From Pseudomonas flexibilis (GTDB taxonomy: Bacteria; Pseudomonadota; Gammaproteobacteria; Pseudomonadales; Pseudomonadaceae), in NCBI RefSeq assembly GCF_000802425.1, contig NZ_JRUD01000019.1, positions 152,547-216,546 on the forward strand: DNA of 64,000 bases, written 5' to 3'. Numbering within the stretch: the stretch's first letter is position 1; every line of letters begins with the position of its first letter. A program made the position numbers and the translations under genes. The notes under the pieces were generated by a model. That model did no database searches. It was not told the origin of the DNA and saw only the letters and a list, made by a program, of their open reading frames with translations. Shown piece after piece: positions 17,536 through 26,494 of this stretch.

Positions 17536-19128
17536 ATGAAAAAGCGATTTTCGCCGCTTGCGCGCGCGATTGCCGGGGTGACCTTGCTCTGGGCAATGGA
17601 AAGCCAGGCGCAGTTTTCCCAGAACCTGACCGTGGGCAACCCCAAGGCCATGGCGCTGGGCAACGCCATTACCGCCGATTCCAGCGGTATCGATGCGGTG
17701 CACTACAACCCGGCGGCGCTTTCCAAGCTCAAGGGTCGCCAGACCGCGCTGAAGCTGGTGACCGGGGTGATGGATATCCGTGCCGAGTTCGATGCGCCGC
17801 CCCATTACGGCGACAACTTCTTCAATTTCAAGAACGATCCGATCGCGGGCAGCCGCAGTCGCACCACCACCTCCACCATGTACCTGCCCGGTCTGGGCGG
17901 GACGGTCGATGTGCCGGTGCTGGTCGCGCCGCTGGCCGGGGTCTCCATCAATCCGCCGGGGTCGAAGTTCACCTTCGCCACCAACGTGTATACCCCGCAG
18001 GCGGTCGGTTTTCGGCGCGACAAGGATGATCCGGGCCGCTACATGGGGCAGGAAATCGCGCTGCAGCGCATCACCTACTTTTCGCCTTCGGTGGCCTACC
18101 AGGTCAACGATGAGTTCTCCGTGGGGCTTTCGGTCGGGTTTTCCCACCAGGCGCTGGCCCTGAAGCAGGATTTCCGGGCTCCAGGCATGCTCACCGGTGT
18201 GGTGGCCGCGGTTCAGGATGCGCTCTGCACCATCGAGGGCAACCCGATGGATGTGCTGATCAACCTGTGTGGCGCGCCCTTTGGTCCCTTCACCGACCTG
18301 GCGAACCTGGACGTCGACATGCAGCAGACGCTGTCGCCGACCTGGAACCTGGGTTTCCTCTGGGAACCGACCGAGTGGTTCTCCCTGGGGGCCGTCTACC
18401 AGAGCGAAGCGAAGATGCGCCTGCAGGGCAAGTACCGCGTCGAGTACACCGACAATTGGCAGAACTTCTGGAGGGGCCTCGACAGTTCACTGTTTGGCGC
18501 CATTTTCACCAGCATCACACCTGACGGCGTCTGGGAGAACGAGCAAGGCAACGTCTCCCTGGATGTGACCCATCCGGCGCATTTTTCCACCGGGATCAAG
18601 GTCCGCCCCTTGCCGCGCTGGCAGGTCAATTTCGACGTGAAATGGACCGACTACGGCAGCTGGGAAAACCTGGAGCTGGAGTTCGACCGTCAGTTGGATC
18701 TGCTGACCATTGCCATGCTGTTTGCGCCCGACAACGCCACCAACCGTTCGATCATCCTGGATCGCGGCTACGAGTCGGTGTGGAGCTGGGCCCTGGGCGT
18801 GCAGTACGACGTCAATGATCGTCTCAGCCTGCGGGTGGGCTATGAACCGCGTAGCTCATCCATCCCGAGTGATCGGGCGGATATCCTCGCGCCGCTGGGC
18901 GATGCCGACCTTTACGGCATCGGTGCCGGGTATCGCTGGGACAAGGATACGGAGATCGATATCGGCTTCAACTACCTGATCAGCAAGCAGGACATTCCCG
19001 CCGGCACCAGCTGTAACGTGAACTGCTCGGGATTGCTGGACATGGTCTACAACCCGTATGCCGACCTGGATATCAAGACCAAGGTTGAGGCGTATATCTT
19101 CTCGATCAGTTACCGGACGACCTTCTGA
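17536..19128 (+). CDS. OmpP1/FadL-family outer-membrane protein
   Basis: 530 residues with signal peptide (cleavage near ESQA-QFSQ). The N-terminal hatch resembles FadL/TodX proteins: GNPKAMALGNAITADSSG and VHYNPAALSKLKG match the G.A.A..AD..S...NPA.L pattern of the family. The barrel continues with aromatic beta-strands and ends in SYRTTF, with the C-terminal Phe recognised by the BAM machinery. FadL relatives import hydrophobic molecules such as fatty acids or aromatics. It is the fourth gene of the fil-like operon, 8 bp before the next gene. Confidence 0.88.
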   Translation: MKKRFSPLARAIAGVTLLWAMESQAQFSQNLTVGNPKAMALGNAITADSSGIDAVHYNPAALSKLKGRQTALKLVTGVMDIRAEFDAPPHYGDNFFNFKNDPIAGSRSRTTTSTMYLPGLGGTVDVPVLVAPLAGVSINPPGSKFTFATNVYTPQAVGFRRDKDDPGRYMGQEIALQRITYFSPSVAYQVNDEFSVGLSVGFSHQALALKQDFRAPGMLTGVVAAVQDALCTIEGNPMDVLINLCGAPFGPFTDLANLDVDMQQTLSPTWNLGFLWEPTEWFSLGAVYQSEAKMRLQGKYRVEYTDNWQNFWRGLDSSLFGAIFTSITPDGVWENEQGNVSLDVTHPAHFSTGIKVRPLPRWQVNFDVKWTDYGSWENLELEFDRQLDLLTIAMLFAPDNATNRSIILDRGYESVWSWALGVQYDVNDRLSLRVGYEPRSSSIPSDRADILAPLGDADLYGIGAGYRWDKDTEIDIGFNYLISKQDIPAGTSCNVNCSGLLDMVYNPYADLDIKTKVEAYIFSISYRTTF

Positions 19129-19136
19129 GAGTCGAG

Positions 19137-20261
19137 ATGCGCAACTGGCTGCCGCTGTTGTGGGTGATCCTGGCCCTGCCCGTCGAGGCGGGGCAGGGGC
19201 GCTATCTGACCTGGCTGGATGACCAGGGACGTGTCCATAACACCTTCATCCAGGCTGAGGGTGCTGCCGGTGGCTTCTGGCGAAGCGGACCTACCCCGGA
19301 AGCGAACAGTCGGGATGGTGCCGGCTGGGCCAACAACGCTCCGGGCAGCAATGAGGCCAAGCGCCGCTACTTCACCTGGGTAGATGCCAGTGGCGCGTTG
19401 CAGAGCAATTTCCATGTTTCGGCGACCGCGCCGGCCGATACGCAGGTATCCGGCCGCGATCCGCTGGAGGGTGACTATGTGGATTCGGAATGGCTGGAAG
19501 GCCGCAACTTCCAGGCGGATGATCGCGCAGGAGCCTATTTCACCTGGGTCGATGATCAGGGGCGGGTGCGCAACTCGCCGGTTGGCCAGCGCGGCGGCCC
19601 CGTCGGGCCGGCCGCCGCACCGGTTGAATACAGCGAAGGTCGGCAGGTAGCGTTCAGCCGACCGTCGCCCCTGCTGCCCAGTCTGGATGGTCAGCCCGCA
19701 CTGGCCTGGCAGCCGCAGGAGTCCGCGGCCGGGATGACCGAGTTGCACCGGGAGTTGCTGGAGCGTTGTTGCGAGCAGCTGGCGGAAAGCGACTTCATCG
19801 AACTGTCGACCGAAGAGCCCCGTTACGAGGAGTTCAATCGGTTCTCGCCGCGTCTCAGGTTGCCGCACCTTGACAGCCGTTACGTCGCCATCAAGCTGCC
19901 GCGCTCCGCGCAGCGTTATGGTCTGCGGGTGCGCAGTTTCGCCAACCGGCAACTGGTCTATCCGTCGCTGCTGTTTCTCGATGAGTCGCGCCGCCCCACG
20001 CGTCTGGTGAGCGAGGCGGTGTCCACTCTGCATCCGGAAAGCTGGCACCGCTACGCCTTCCTGGAGGGCGTGGTGCCGGTTTTCGGGGGTCGCGGCGAGC
20101 GCTACGTCCTGTTGCTGACCACCGAGGAGGACCGGGCCCGGCAAACGCTGGACAACCGGCCCTACAAGCGCCCGCTGCAGTCCCTGGAGCTGAACGAGGC
20201 CGGTGTGCAGGTCCATCGCCATGCCGAGGACGGCAGCTTCGAACTCACCGTGCTGCGTTGA
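19137..20261 (+). CDS. Periplasmic protein with three TWVDxxG repeats, FilE-like
   Basis: 374 residues with a signal peptide (cleavage near VEA-GQG). Three copies of a short repeat occur: RYLTWLDDQGRVHN (22-35), RYFTWVDASGALQSN (77-91) and AYFTWVDDQGRVRN (134-146), spaced about 55 residues apart. The motif resembles DUF4124-type WVDE-G-V sequences. The C-terminal part (from LERCCEQLAESDFIEL) resembles MalM-like periplasmic proteins, with adjacent cysteines and a beta-sandwich pattern. It is the last gene of the operon; its TGA directly abuts the stop of the convergent ligase gene. Function unknown. Confidence 0.75.
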   Translation: MRNWLPLLWVILALPVEAGQGRYLTWLDDQGRVHNTFIQAEGAAGGFWRSGPTPEANSRDGAGWANNAPGSNEAKRRYFTWVDASGALQSNFHVSATAPADTQVSGRDPLEGDYVDSEWLEGRNFQADDRAGAYFTWVDDQGRVRNSPVGQRGGPVGPAAAPVEYSEGRQVAFSRPSPLLPSLDGQPALAWQPQESAAGMTELHRELLERCCEQLAESDFIELSTEEPRYEEFNRFSPRLRLPHLDSRYVAIKLPRSAQRYGLRVRSFANRQLVYPSLLFLDESRRPTRLVSEAVSTLHPESWHRYAFLEGVVPVFGGRGERYVLLLTTEEDRARQTLDNRPYKRPLQSLELNEAGVQVHRHAEDGSFELTVLR

Positions 20262-21245
20262 TCAGTCCCTGGGCTTCACGTGCCCGAACACTTCTTGGGC
20301 GAAGCGTACCCGCTGCTCTGGAGTTTCGGTCACGGCTGCCTTGCGCAGGGTTTCCAGATGCGCCTCGACCGCCTGGGTGCGCAGGGTGAGGCCACAGTTG
20401 TTGGCAATCTGGATGTTCAGGCCGGGTCGTGCGTTGAGCTCGAGAATCAGTGGCCCCTTGTCCTGGTCGAGCACCATGTCGACGCCGATGTAGCCAAGCC
20501 CGCACAGCTCATAGCAACCGGCGGCCAGGCGCATGAAACCGTCCCAGTCGGGCAACTGCACGCCATCCACCGCGTTGCCGGTGTCGGGGTGACGGATGAT
20601 CTTGTTGTTCAGCCAGGTGCCGCCCAGGGTGATGCCGGTGGCCAGGTCCACGCCGACACCGATGGCGCCCTGGTGCAGGTTGGCCTTGCCATTGGACTGG
20701 CGGGTGGGCAGGCGCAGCATGGCCATCACCGGATAGCCCATCAGCACGATGATTCGGATGTCCGGCACGCCCTCGTAGCTGATGCTCTTGAAGATCGGGT
20801 CCGGAGTGACGCGGTACTCGATCAGTGCGCGGTCCCGGTGACCACCCAGGGAGTAGAGGCCGGACAGGATGGTCGACAGCTGCTGCTCGATCTCTTCATG
20901 GCTGATGATGCGCCCCGACACCGTCTTGTAACGCCCCTCGAAGCGGTCGGCGATCACCAGGATGCCGTCGCCGCCGGCGCCCTGGGCTGGCTTGATCACG
21001 AAGTCGTTGCGCCCACCGATGATGCGGTCGAGCCCTTCGATCTGCTTCTCGGTCTCGATGATCCCGTACATCTCCGGCACATGGATCCCCGCTTCCAGCG
21101 CGCGCTGTTTGGTGAGGATCTTGTCGTCGACGATGGGGTAAAGGCTGCGCTTGTTGTACTTGAGCACGTAATCCGCGTTGCGGCGGTTGATGCCCATGAT
21201 GCCCTTGGCATCCAGGGCCTTCCAGGTTTTCCAGAGTCCCAGCAT
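20262..21245 (-). CDS. RimK-like ATP-grasp ligase (alpha-L-glutamate ligase-like)
   Basis: 327 residues. ATP-grasp features are visible: DFVIKPAQGAGGDGILVI (nucleotide-binding lysine and glycine loop), the central PDIRIIVLMG, and the metal-binding end GPLILELNARPGLNIQIAN. Members of this group ligate amino acids onto an acceptor using ATP; the acceptor here is unknown. It is third in a minus-strand operon after a retropepsin-like protease and a 7TM inactive transglutaminase, a trio I recall as conserved in many proteobacteria. Four bases separate it from the upstream gene, so they are surely co-transcribed. Confidence 0.85.
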   Translation of the reverse strand: MLGLWKTWKALDAKGIMGINRRNADYVLKYNKRSLYPIVDDKILTKQRALEAGIHVPEMYGIIETEKQIEGLDRIIGGRNDFVIKPAQGAGGDGILVIADRFEGRYKTVSGRIISHEEIEQQLSTILSGLYSLGGHRDRALIEYRVTPDPIFKSISYEGVPDIRIIVLMGYPVMAMLRLPTRQSNGKANLHQGAIGVGVDLATGITLGGTWLNNKIIRHPDTGNAVDGVQLPDWDGFMRLAAGCYELCGLGYIGVDMVLDQDKGPLILELNARPGLNIQIANNCGLTLRTQAVEAHLETLRKAAVTETPEQRVRFAQEVFGHVKPRD

Positions 21246-21249
21246 GGTG

Positions 21250-22776
21250 TCAGTCCTTCAGGAAAGCCTTGAAGCGGAACAGTTCGGTCAGCCGGTAGCC
21301 GCGGTAGCGACCCATCGCCAGCATGAAGGCAACCATGATCAGCAGCACGCCAGGGAAGGTGAAGACGAAGTAGGTCAGCTCCGGAATGGTCATCAGCAGG
21401 TAGGCCAGAGTGGCCGCCACCAGGGTGCCGATAGCGACCTTGAAGGCGTGCGCGCCGCCGCGTTCTTCCCAGGTGATCGACAGGCGCTCGATGGTCATGG
21501 TCAGGATCACCATGGGGAACAGGGCGATCGACAGGCCGCGCTCCAGGCCCAGCTTGTGGCTCAGCAGGCTGATCACCGCCATGAGCACCACCACGAAGGT
21601 CAGCACCACGGACAACCGCGGCAGCATCTGCAGTTTCAAGTGCTCGAGGTAGGAACGCAGCATCAAGCCCAGCGCCGTGACCAGGGTAAACAGCAGGATG
21701 CCGAATCCCAGCTGGGTTTCCCGGAAAGCCAGGGCGATCAGCACTGGTGTGAAGGTGCCCAGCGTCTGCAAGCCGCCAAGGTTACGCAGGATCAGGATCA
21801 TCAGTACGCCGATGGGGATCATGATCATGATCTGGTAGGTCTGCTGGGTCTGCAGCGGCAACCCGTAGAGGGAGTACTCGAGGAAACCCGCCTGGGCCTG
21901 AGCGTCCGACAGTTGCGCCAGGCGGATGGCGTTGATCTGACTGTTGTTCAGCGTGAATTCGACTTGCGGGTTGCGCCCGCCCTCCACGCTGATCAGCGGT
22001 TCTTCGCCAAACCACCAGATCAGCCGGTCTGCCGGCAGGCCTTGCTCGCCGGTCTCCGGATTGAAGTACAGCCACTGGGTGCCGTTGTAGCTGCGCAGCC
22101 ACAGCTCCGGGGTCTGTGCGATGCCATTGGCCAGGCGGATCGTGTTGACGCGCTCCATGGGTACATGGGCAATGGACAGCAGCAGATCGATGACGCGGGC
22201 TTTATTTGCCGTGGAGCGATCGCCGCCCAGCAGCAGGCCGACGTTGTCGTCGTTCAGGTTGTTGACACGCTTGATGGTCTCGCTGATGAACGTCTCCACA
22301 TCCGCGGAGTGCTGGCGGATGGGGGCCAGCAGCGCTTCGGCGGCGATCTTCTCCGGCCCTTCGACCGGGATGCTTTCGCGGAAGATCGGCCCTTTTTCCT
22401 CGCTCTGCTCACCCCCGTAGCGCTTGGTCAGCACCATCCGGTAGTACAAGGTCTGATCGCCGCTGGCGCGCCGGGCCGACCAGGTGACCCGGCGATTGCC
22501 ATCGACCCGGTTGACGCTGACCCCATAGTTGTTGGAGATGAAGCTCTCGTTGAGGCTGACATGGCTGGCTGCCGGCGGCGGCACGAACATCTGCACCTTC
22601 ACTGGCTCGCGGGGGTTGGCCTGGAGTTCCACCCGGGCGTCGATGTTCCACAGGTCCGCGGTTTCGTCTTCGGTCAATGGAATGCCGAGCACGAAGATCT
22701 GGTAGGCCGTAGTCAGCACCCCCAGCGTCACCAGCACGGTGATGAGAATTTTCAGATGCAGAGTCAGTGAGCGCAT
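21250..22776 (-). CDS. Inactive transglutaminase fused to seven-transmembrane domain
   Basis: 508 residues. One N-terminal membrane segment (LKILITVLVTLGVLTTAYQI) precedes a periplasmic transglutaminase-like domain (about residues 40-300, including AQTPELWLRSYNGTQWLYF), and the C-terminal half has about seven hydrophobic helices. The usual catalytic Cys is not visible, as expected for this family. It probably forms a membrane complex with the ligase and protease encoded beside it. Function of the trio is not established to my knowledge; a role in modifying an envelope protein or peptide is inference. Confidence 0.85.
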   Translation of the reverse strand: MRSLTLHLKILITVLVTLGVLTTAYQIFVLGIPLTEDETADLWNIDARVELQANPREPVKVQMFVPPPAASHVSLNESFISNNYGVSVNRVDGNRRVTWSARRASGDQTLYYRMVLTKRYGGEQSEEKGPIFRESIPVEGPEKIAAEALLAPIRQHSADVETFISETIKRVNNLNDDNVGLLLGGDRSTANKARVIDLLLSIAHVPMERVNTIRLANGIAQTPELWLRSYNGTQWLYFNPETGEQGLPADRLIWWFGEEPLISVEGGRNPQVEFTLNNSQINAIRLAQLSDAQAQAGFLEYSLYGLPLQTQQTYQIMIMIPIGVLMILILRNLGGLQTLGTFTPVLIALAFRETQLGFGILLFTLVTALGLMLRSYLEHLKLQMLPRLSVVLTFVVVLMAVISLLSHKLGLERGLSIALFPMVILTMTIERLSITWEERGGAHAFKVAIGTLVAATLAYLLMTIPELTYFVFTFPGVLLIMVAFMLAMGRYRGYRLTELFRFKAFLKD

Positions 22777-22784
22777 GGAGCTGT

Positions 22785-23324
22785 TTACTCGCCGGGAGTT
22801 GTTTCTGGGGCAGGGCAGGCAGGCTTGCCGGCCACGTATTTAATGCTGGGATCGACCAGGGCCGCAAACTCGGACAGCGCGTCGGAACCAATCAGCAGGG
22901 GGTACTGGAAGGCGCTGCGGTCGGTCAGGTTCACTTCGATCGTGCGCAGGGTCTGGCCCATGCACAGCTGCAGCTCGATAACCGGGCGCGCGGTGTAGCT
23001 TTTGCCTTCTTCAGGATCGAAATCGCCCGCGCGCCGCTTGATCCGGCTGATGCGTGACACCGGGCGCTCGATCGGTTTGCCTTCCGCGTCACCATTATCA
23101 AGCTGAAAACGCACCCAGGTTTCCCCGTCGCGTTCGAAGCGCTGGATGTGATGGGCACTGAGCGAGGCGGTCATGGCTCCGGTGTCGAGCTTGGCGGGCA
23201 GTTCCAGATCGAAATCCATGATCCGGGCGTATTCGTTCAAACCATAGATGGTTTTCTGATCGGCGGTGCTGGCAGTGGCCAGGCCGAGCAACAGGCAGAA
23301 AAGGAGGGGAGGCGTAATTCTCAT
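22785..23324 (-). CDS. Exported retropepsin-like aspartic protease (ATP-dependent zinc protease family)
   Basis: 179 residues with a signal peptide (PPLLFCLLLGLATAST). The active-site-like AKLDTGAMTASLSA (D47-T48-G49) and a later LLIGSDAL match the retropepsin-like proteins annotated, misleadingly, as 'ATP-dependent zinc protease'. As a single-lobe protein it would need to dimerise. It is first in the operon with the 7TM protein (8 bp gap) and the ligase, suggesting trimming of whatever the ligase adds. I start it at ATG 23324, where GGAGGGG-like sequence is not on the right strand and the site is weak; upstream codons lack any signal peptide. Confidence 0.8.
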   Translation of the reverse strand: MRITPPLLFCLLLGLATASTADQKTIYGLNEYARIMDFDLELPAKLDTGAMTASLSAHHIQRFERDGETWVRFQLDNGDAEGKPIERPVSRISRIKRRAGDFDPEEGKSYTARPVIELQLCMGQTLRTIEVNLTDRSAFQYPLLIGSDALSEFAALVDPSIKYVAGKPACPAPETTPGE

Positions 23325-23609
23325 AGGTCTTGGAGTACAGGCAGTGGCGGTTCTGAACCGACCGGAGTCAGCTGCGGACCGGCAAGCGCGTGGAACGCGG
23401 GAGAAGGTATGCAGAGACGCCCCCTGGAACAAGCGGGGCGAATTCTACCATGGCGCCGGAAGTCCGGCGCCTGGCGGATCGTGAACCGGGTGGTGGAAAG
23501 ACAACTCGACCAAGGTGGCATGGCTTGGCAGGGCTCGTGTTGACAATCTTCTGCTGAGATCTGGCATTGACCCGTTTTTTTGAGTATTTTTTAGACATCT
23601 AGTAAATGG

Positions 23610-23621
23610 ATTGTCGACAAT
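23610..23621. promoter_or_regulatory. Palindromic operator at the gntR start codon
   Basis: ATTGTCGACAAT is a perfect 12-bp palindrome; its last two bases are the A and T of the gntR start codon. TTGTnnACAA sequences are typical GntR/FCD-type sites. Binding here would block the gene's own transcription or translation start and so the whole prp operon. A related half-site, TGTTGACAAT, lies at about 23538. Confidence 0.75.
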
Positions 23622-24327
23622 GAATGAGTGGCTCCCACCAGCCTTGCTGTCTGTGGCGGAAGAAGGCGAAACCCTGGCCGAGCAGGTGTTCCGTCGTATC
23701 CAGGCCGCCATCGTCAGTGGAGAGATCAAGCCCGGCAGCAAGATCTCCGAGCCTGAGCTGGCGCGTACCTACGGCATCAGCCGCGGGCCGTTGCGTGAAG
23801 CGATTCACAGGCTGGAAGGACAGCGCCTGGTGGTGAGAGTTCCCCACGCTGGCGCCAGAGTGGTCTCGCTGGGTACCCGCGAGCTGGTGGAGCTGTACCA
23901 GATCCGGGAGTCCCTCGAAGGTATGGCGTGTCGCCTGGCCGCGCAGCGCATGACCCGCGCCGAGGTCGACGAACTGCGCCGGGTGCTGGATGCCCACGAG
24001 CGCGACGAGGCCTTCCAGGCCGGGCGCGGGTACTACCAGCAGGAAGGCGACTTCGACTTCCACTACCGCATTATTCAGGCCAGCGGCAATGCCACGCTGT
24101 CCCAGCTGCTGTGCGGCGATCTCTATCAACTGGTGCGCATGTACCGCATCCAGTTCTCCAGCACGCCGAATCGGCCGCACCAGGCCTTCGCCGAGCATCA
24201 GCGGATTCTCGAAGCCATTGCCGAGGGCGATGGCGAACTGGCCGAGCTGCTGATGCGCCGACATATCGCGGCTTCGCGCCGCAACGTGGAACAACAGGTA
24301 GACAACCAAAGCAGAGGTGACGCATGA
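23620..24327 (+). CDS. GntR/FCD transcriptional regulator of the prp operon
   Basis: 235 residues. The N-terminal winged helix ([20 protein letters not shown], then [22 protein letters not shown] with R-x-P-L-R-E-A-I typical of GntR) is followed by an all-helical FCD ligand domain with the metal-site pattern DFDFHYRII and [14 protein letters not shown]. In this genus a GntR protein at this place, instead of the sigma-54-type PrpR of enterics, controls methylcitrate genes; the ligand is probably 2-methylcitrate or a related intermediate. The start ATG 23620 sits in the operator palindrome. The stop overlaps prpB (ATGA). Confidence 0.9.
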   Translation: MNEWLPPALLSVAEEGETLAEQVFRRIQAAIVSGEIKPGSKISEPELARTYGISRGPLREAIHRLEGQRLVVRVPHAGARVVSLGTRELVELYQIRESLEGMACRLAAQRMTRAEVDELRRVLDAHERDEAFQAGRGYYQQEGDFDFHYRIIQASGNATLSQLLCGDLYQLVRMYRIQFSSTPNRPHQAFAEHQRILEAIAEGDGELAELLMRRHIAASRRNVEQQVDNQSRGDA

Positions 24328-25211
24328 GCTCCAACACCCCCGGTCAGCGCTTCCGAGACGCCGTGGCCGCTGAACATCCGCTGCAGGTGGTGGGCGCCAT
24401 CAACGCCAACCACGCGCTGCTGGCCAAGCGCGCCGGCTTCAAGGCCATTTATCTCTCCGGAGGCGGCGTGGCTGCCGGCTCGCTTGGCCTGCCCGATCTG
24501 GGCATCACCGGCCTGGACGATGTGCTGACCGACGTGCGTCGCATCACCGACGTCTGCGACCTGCCGCTGCTGGTGGATGTGGATACCGGTTTCGGCGCCT
24601 CGGCCTTCAACGTGGCGCGCACCGTCAAGTCGATGATCAAGTTCGGCGCCGCCGCCATCCATATCGAGGATCAGGTGGGTGCCAAGCGCTGCGGCCACCG
24701 CCCGAACAAGGAAATCGTCTCGCAGCAGGAAATGGTCGACCGCATCAAGGCGGCCGTGGACGCGCGCACCGATGACAGCTTCGTGATCATGGCGCGCACC
24801 GACGCGCTGGCCGTGGAAGGTCTGAACGCCGCGCTGGATCGTGCCGCCGCCTGTGTCGAGGCCGGTGCCGACATGGTCTTTCCCGAGGCGATCACCGAGT
24901 TGGCCATGTACAAGACCTTCGCCGACCGCGTGAAAGCGCCGATCCTGGCCAACATCACCGAATTCGGTGCCACGCCGCTGTACACCACCGAGGAGCTTGC
25001 CTCCGTGGACGTCTCCCTGGTGCTCTACCCGCTGTCGGCGTTCCGCGCCATGAACAAGGCTGCCGAGAACGTCTATACCGCTATTCGCCGCGACGGCACC
25101 CAGAAGAACGTGATCGATACCATGCAGACGCGCATGGAGCTGTACGACCGCATCAACTACCACGCCTACGAGCAGAGTCTCGACGCGCTGTTTGCGCAGA
25201 AGAAGGGCTGA
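24324..25211 (+). CDS. prpB: 2-methylisocitrate lyase
   Basis: 295 residues. PrpB splits 2-methylisocitrate into succinate and pyruvate, the last step of the methylcitrate cycle. The family signature K-R-C-G-H is seen in [15 protein letters not shown], and the metal/substrate site in VDVDTGFG (about residues 84-91) and [12 protein letters not shown] overlap with the gntR gene shows tight coupling. An 84-bp gap with a good AAGGAG site leads to prpC. Confidence 0.96.
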   Translation: MSSNTPGQRFRDAVAAEHPLQVVGAINANHALLAKRAGFKAIYLSGGGVAAGSLGLPDLGITGLDDVLTDVRRITDVCDLPLLVDVDTGFGASAFNVARTVKSMIKFGAAAIHIEDQVGAKRCGHRPNKEIVSQQEMVDRIKAAVDARTDDSFVIMARTDALAVEGLNAALDRAAACVEAGADMVFPEAITELAMYKTFADRVKAPILANITEFGATPLYTTEELASVDVSLVLYPLSAFRAMNKAAENVYTAIRRDGTQKNVIDTMQTRMELYDRINYHAYEQSLDALFAQKKG

Positions 25212-25295
25212 GGAAGAGAACCGTGCGGCCCATCAGCCTGGGTCGCGCCTGAGGCAATTTGCAGTATCCAGAACAAATTCAATAAGGAGAGAGCA

Positions 25296-26423
25296 ATGGC
25301 TGAAGCAAAAGTACTGAGCGGTGCGGGTCTGCGTGGGCAGATCGCCGGACAGACCACCCTGTCCACCGTTGGCAAGGAAGGCGCCGGCCTGACTTACCGT
25401 GGCTACGATGTGCGTGAGCTGGCCAAGGACTGTCAGTTTGAGGAAGTCGCCTACCTGCTGCTCTACGGCGAACTGCCCAATGCCGCCCAGCTGGAGGCCT
25501 ATGTGCGCCGCCTGCAGGGGCTGTGCGACCTGCCGCAGGCGCTCAAGGAAGTGCTTGAGCGCATTCCTGCCGACGCCCACCCCATGGACGTGATGCGCAC
25601 CGGTTGCTCGATGCTCGGCACCCTGGAGCCCGAGCACAGCTTCGAGCAGCAGCTCGACATCGCCGACCGCCTGCTGGCGGCCTTCCCGGCGATCATGTGC
25701 TACTGGTACCGCTACACCCATGATGGCGTGCGCATCAACTGCGTCACCGGTGAGCCGGACCTGGCCAGCCATTTCCTCGCCCTGCTGCACGACAAGTCAC
25801 CCAGCGAGCTGCACCGCAAGGTGATGAACGTCTCGCTGATCCTCTACGCCGAGCACGAATTCAACGCGTCGACCTTCACCGGTCGCGTCTGCGCCTCGAC
25901 CCTGTCCGACCTGTACTCCTGCATCACCGGTGCGATCGGTTCGCTGCGCGGCCCGCTGCACGGCGGCGCCAACGAGGCAGCGATGGACCTGATCGACCGC
26001 TTCAAGACGCCGGCCGAAGCCGTCGCCGAGCTGGAGCGGATGATGGAGCGCAAGGAGAAGATCATGGGCTTCGGTCACGCGATCTACAGCATTTCCGACC
26101 CGCGCAACGAGGTGATCAAGGTCTGGTCGAAGCAACTGGCCGAGGAGGTCGGTGACACCATGATCTTCCCGATCTCCGTGGCCATCGACGAGCTGATGTG
26201 GGAGCGCAAGAAACTGTTCCCCAACGCCGACTTCTACCACGCCTCCGCCTACCGGTTCATGGGCATTCCCACCAAGCTGTTCACCCCGATCTTCGTCTGC
26301 TCGCGGGTTACCGGCTGGGCCGCCCACGTGTTCGAACAGCGCAGCAACAACCGCATCATCCGCCCGAGCGCCGAGTACATCGGTGTCGAGCCGCGCGCCG
26401 TGCCGCCCATGGCACAGCGCTGA
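25296..26423 (+). CDS. prpC: 2-methylcitrate synthase
   Basis: 375 residues, citrate synthase family. PrpC condenses propionyl-CoA with oxaloacetate to 2-methylcitrate. Active-site segments: GPLHGGANEAAMDL (substrate His), MGFGHAIYSISDPR (second His) and the late NADFYHASAYRFMGIP (Asp). Position between prpB and acnD, and the short dimeric form, favour methylcitrate over citrate synthase. RBS AAGGAGAG lies 6 bases before ATG 25296. A 9-bp hairpin follows the stop. Confidence 0.96.
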   Translation: MAEAKVLSGAGLRGQIAGQTTLSTVGKEGAGLTYRGYDVRELAKDCQFEEVAYLLLYGELPNAAQLEAYVRRLQGLCDLPQALKEVLERIPADAHPMDVMRTGCSMLGTLEPEHSFEQQLDIADRLLAAFPAIMCYWYRYTHDGVRINCVTGEPDLASHFLALLHDKSPSELHRKVMNVSLILYAEHEFNASTFTGRVCASTLSDLYSCITGAIGSLRGPLHGGANEAAMDLIDRFKTPAEAVAELERMMERKEKIMGFGHAIYSISDPRNEVIKVWSKQLAEEVGDTMIFPISVAIDELMWERKKLFPNADFYHASAYRFMGIPTKLFTPIFVCSRVTGWAAHVFEQRSNNRIIRPSAEYIGVEPRAVPPMAQR

Positions 26424-26431
26424 TTGGAGAA

Positions 26432-26457
26432 GGCAGGGCCCGCTGACAGGCCCTGCC
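26432..26457 (+). promoter_or_regulatory. prpC-acnD intercistronic hairpin
   Basis: Perfect 9-bp stem GGCAGGGCC / GGCCCTGCC with loop CGCTGACA, nine bases after the prpC stop. No T-run follows, so it more likely protects the upstream mRNA or partly attenuates than terminates. Confidence 0.7.
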
Positions 26458-26494
26458 TGCTCCGTTTTACTCATCACCCCATCGAGTCCATGGC

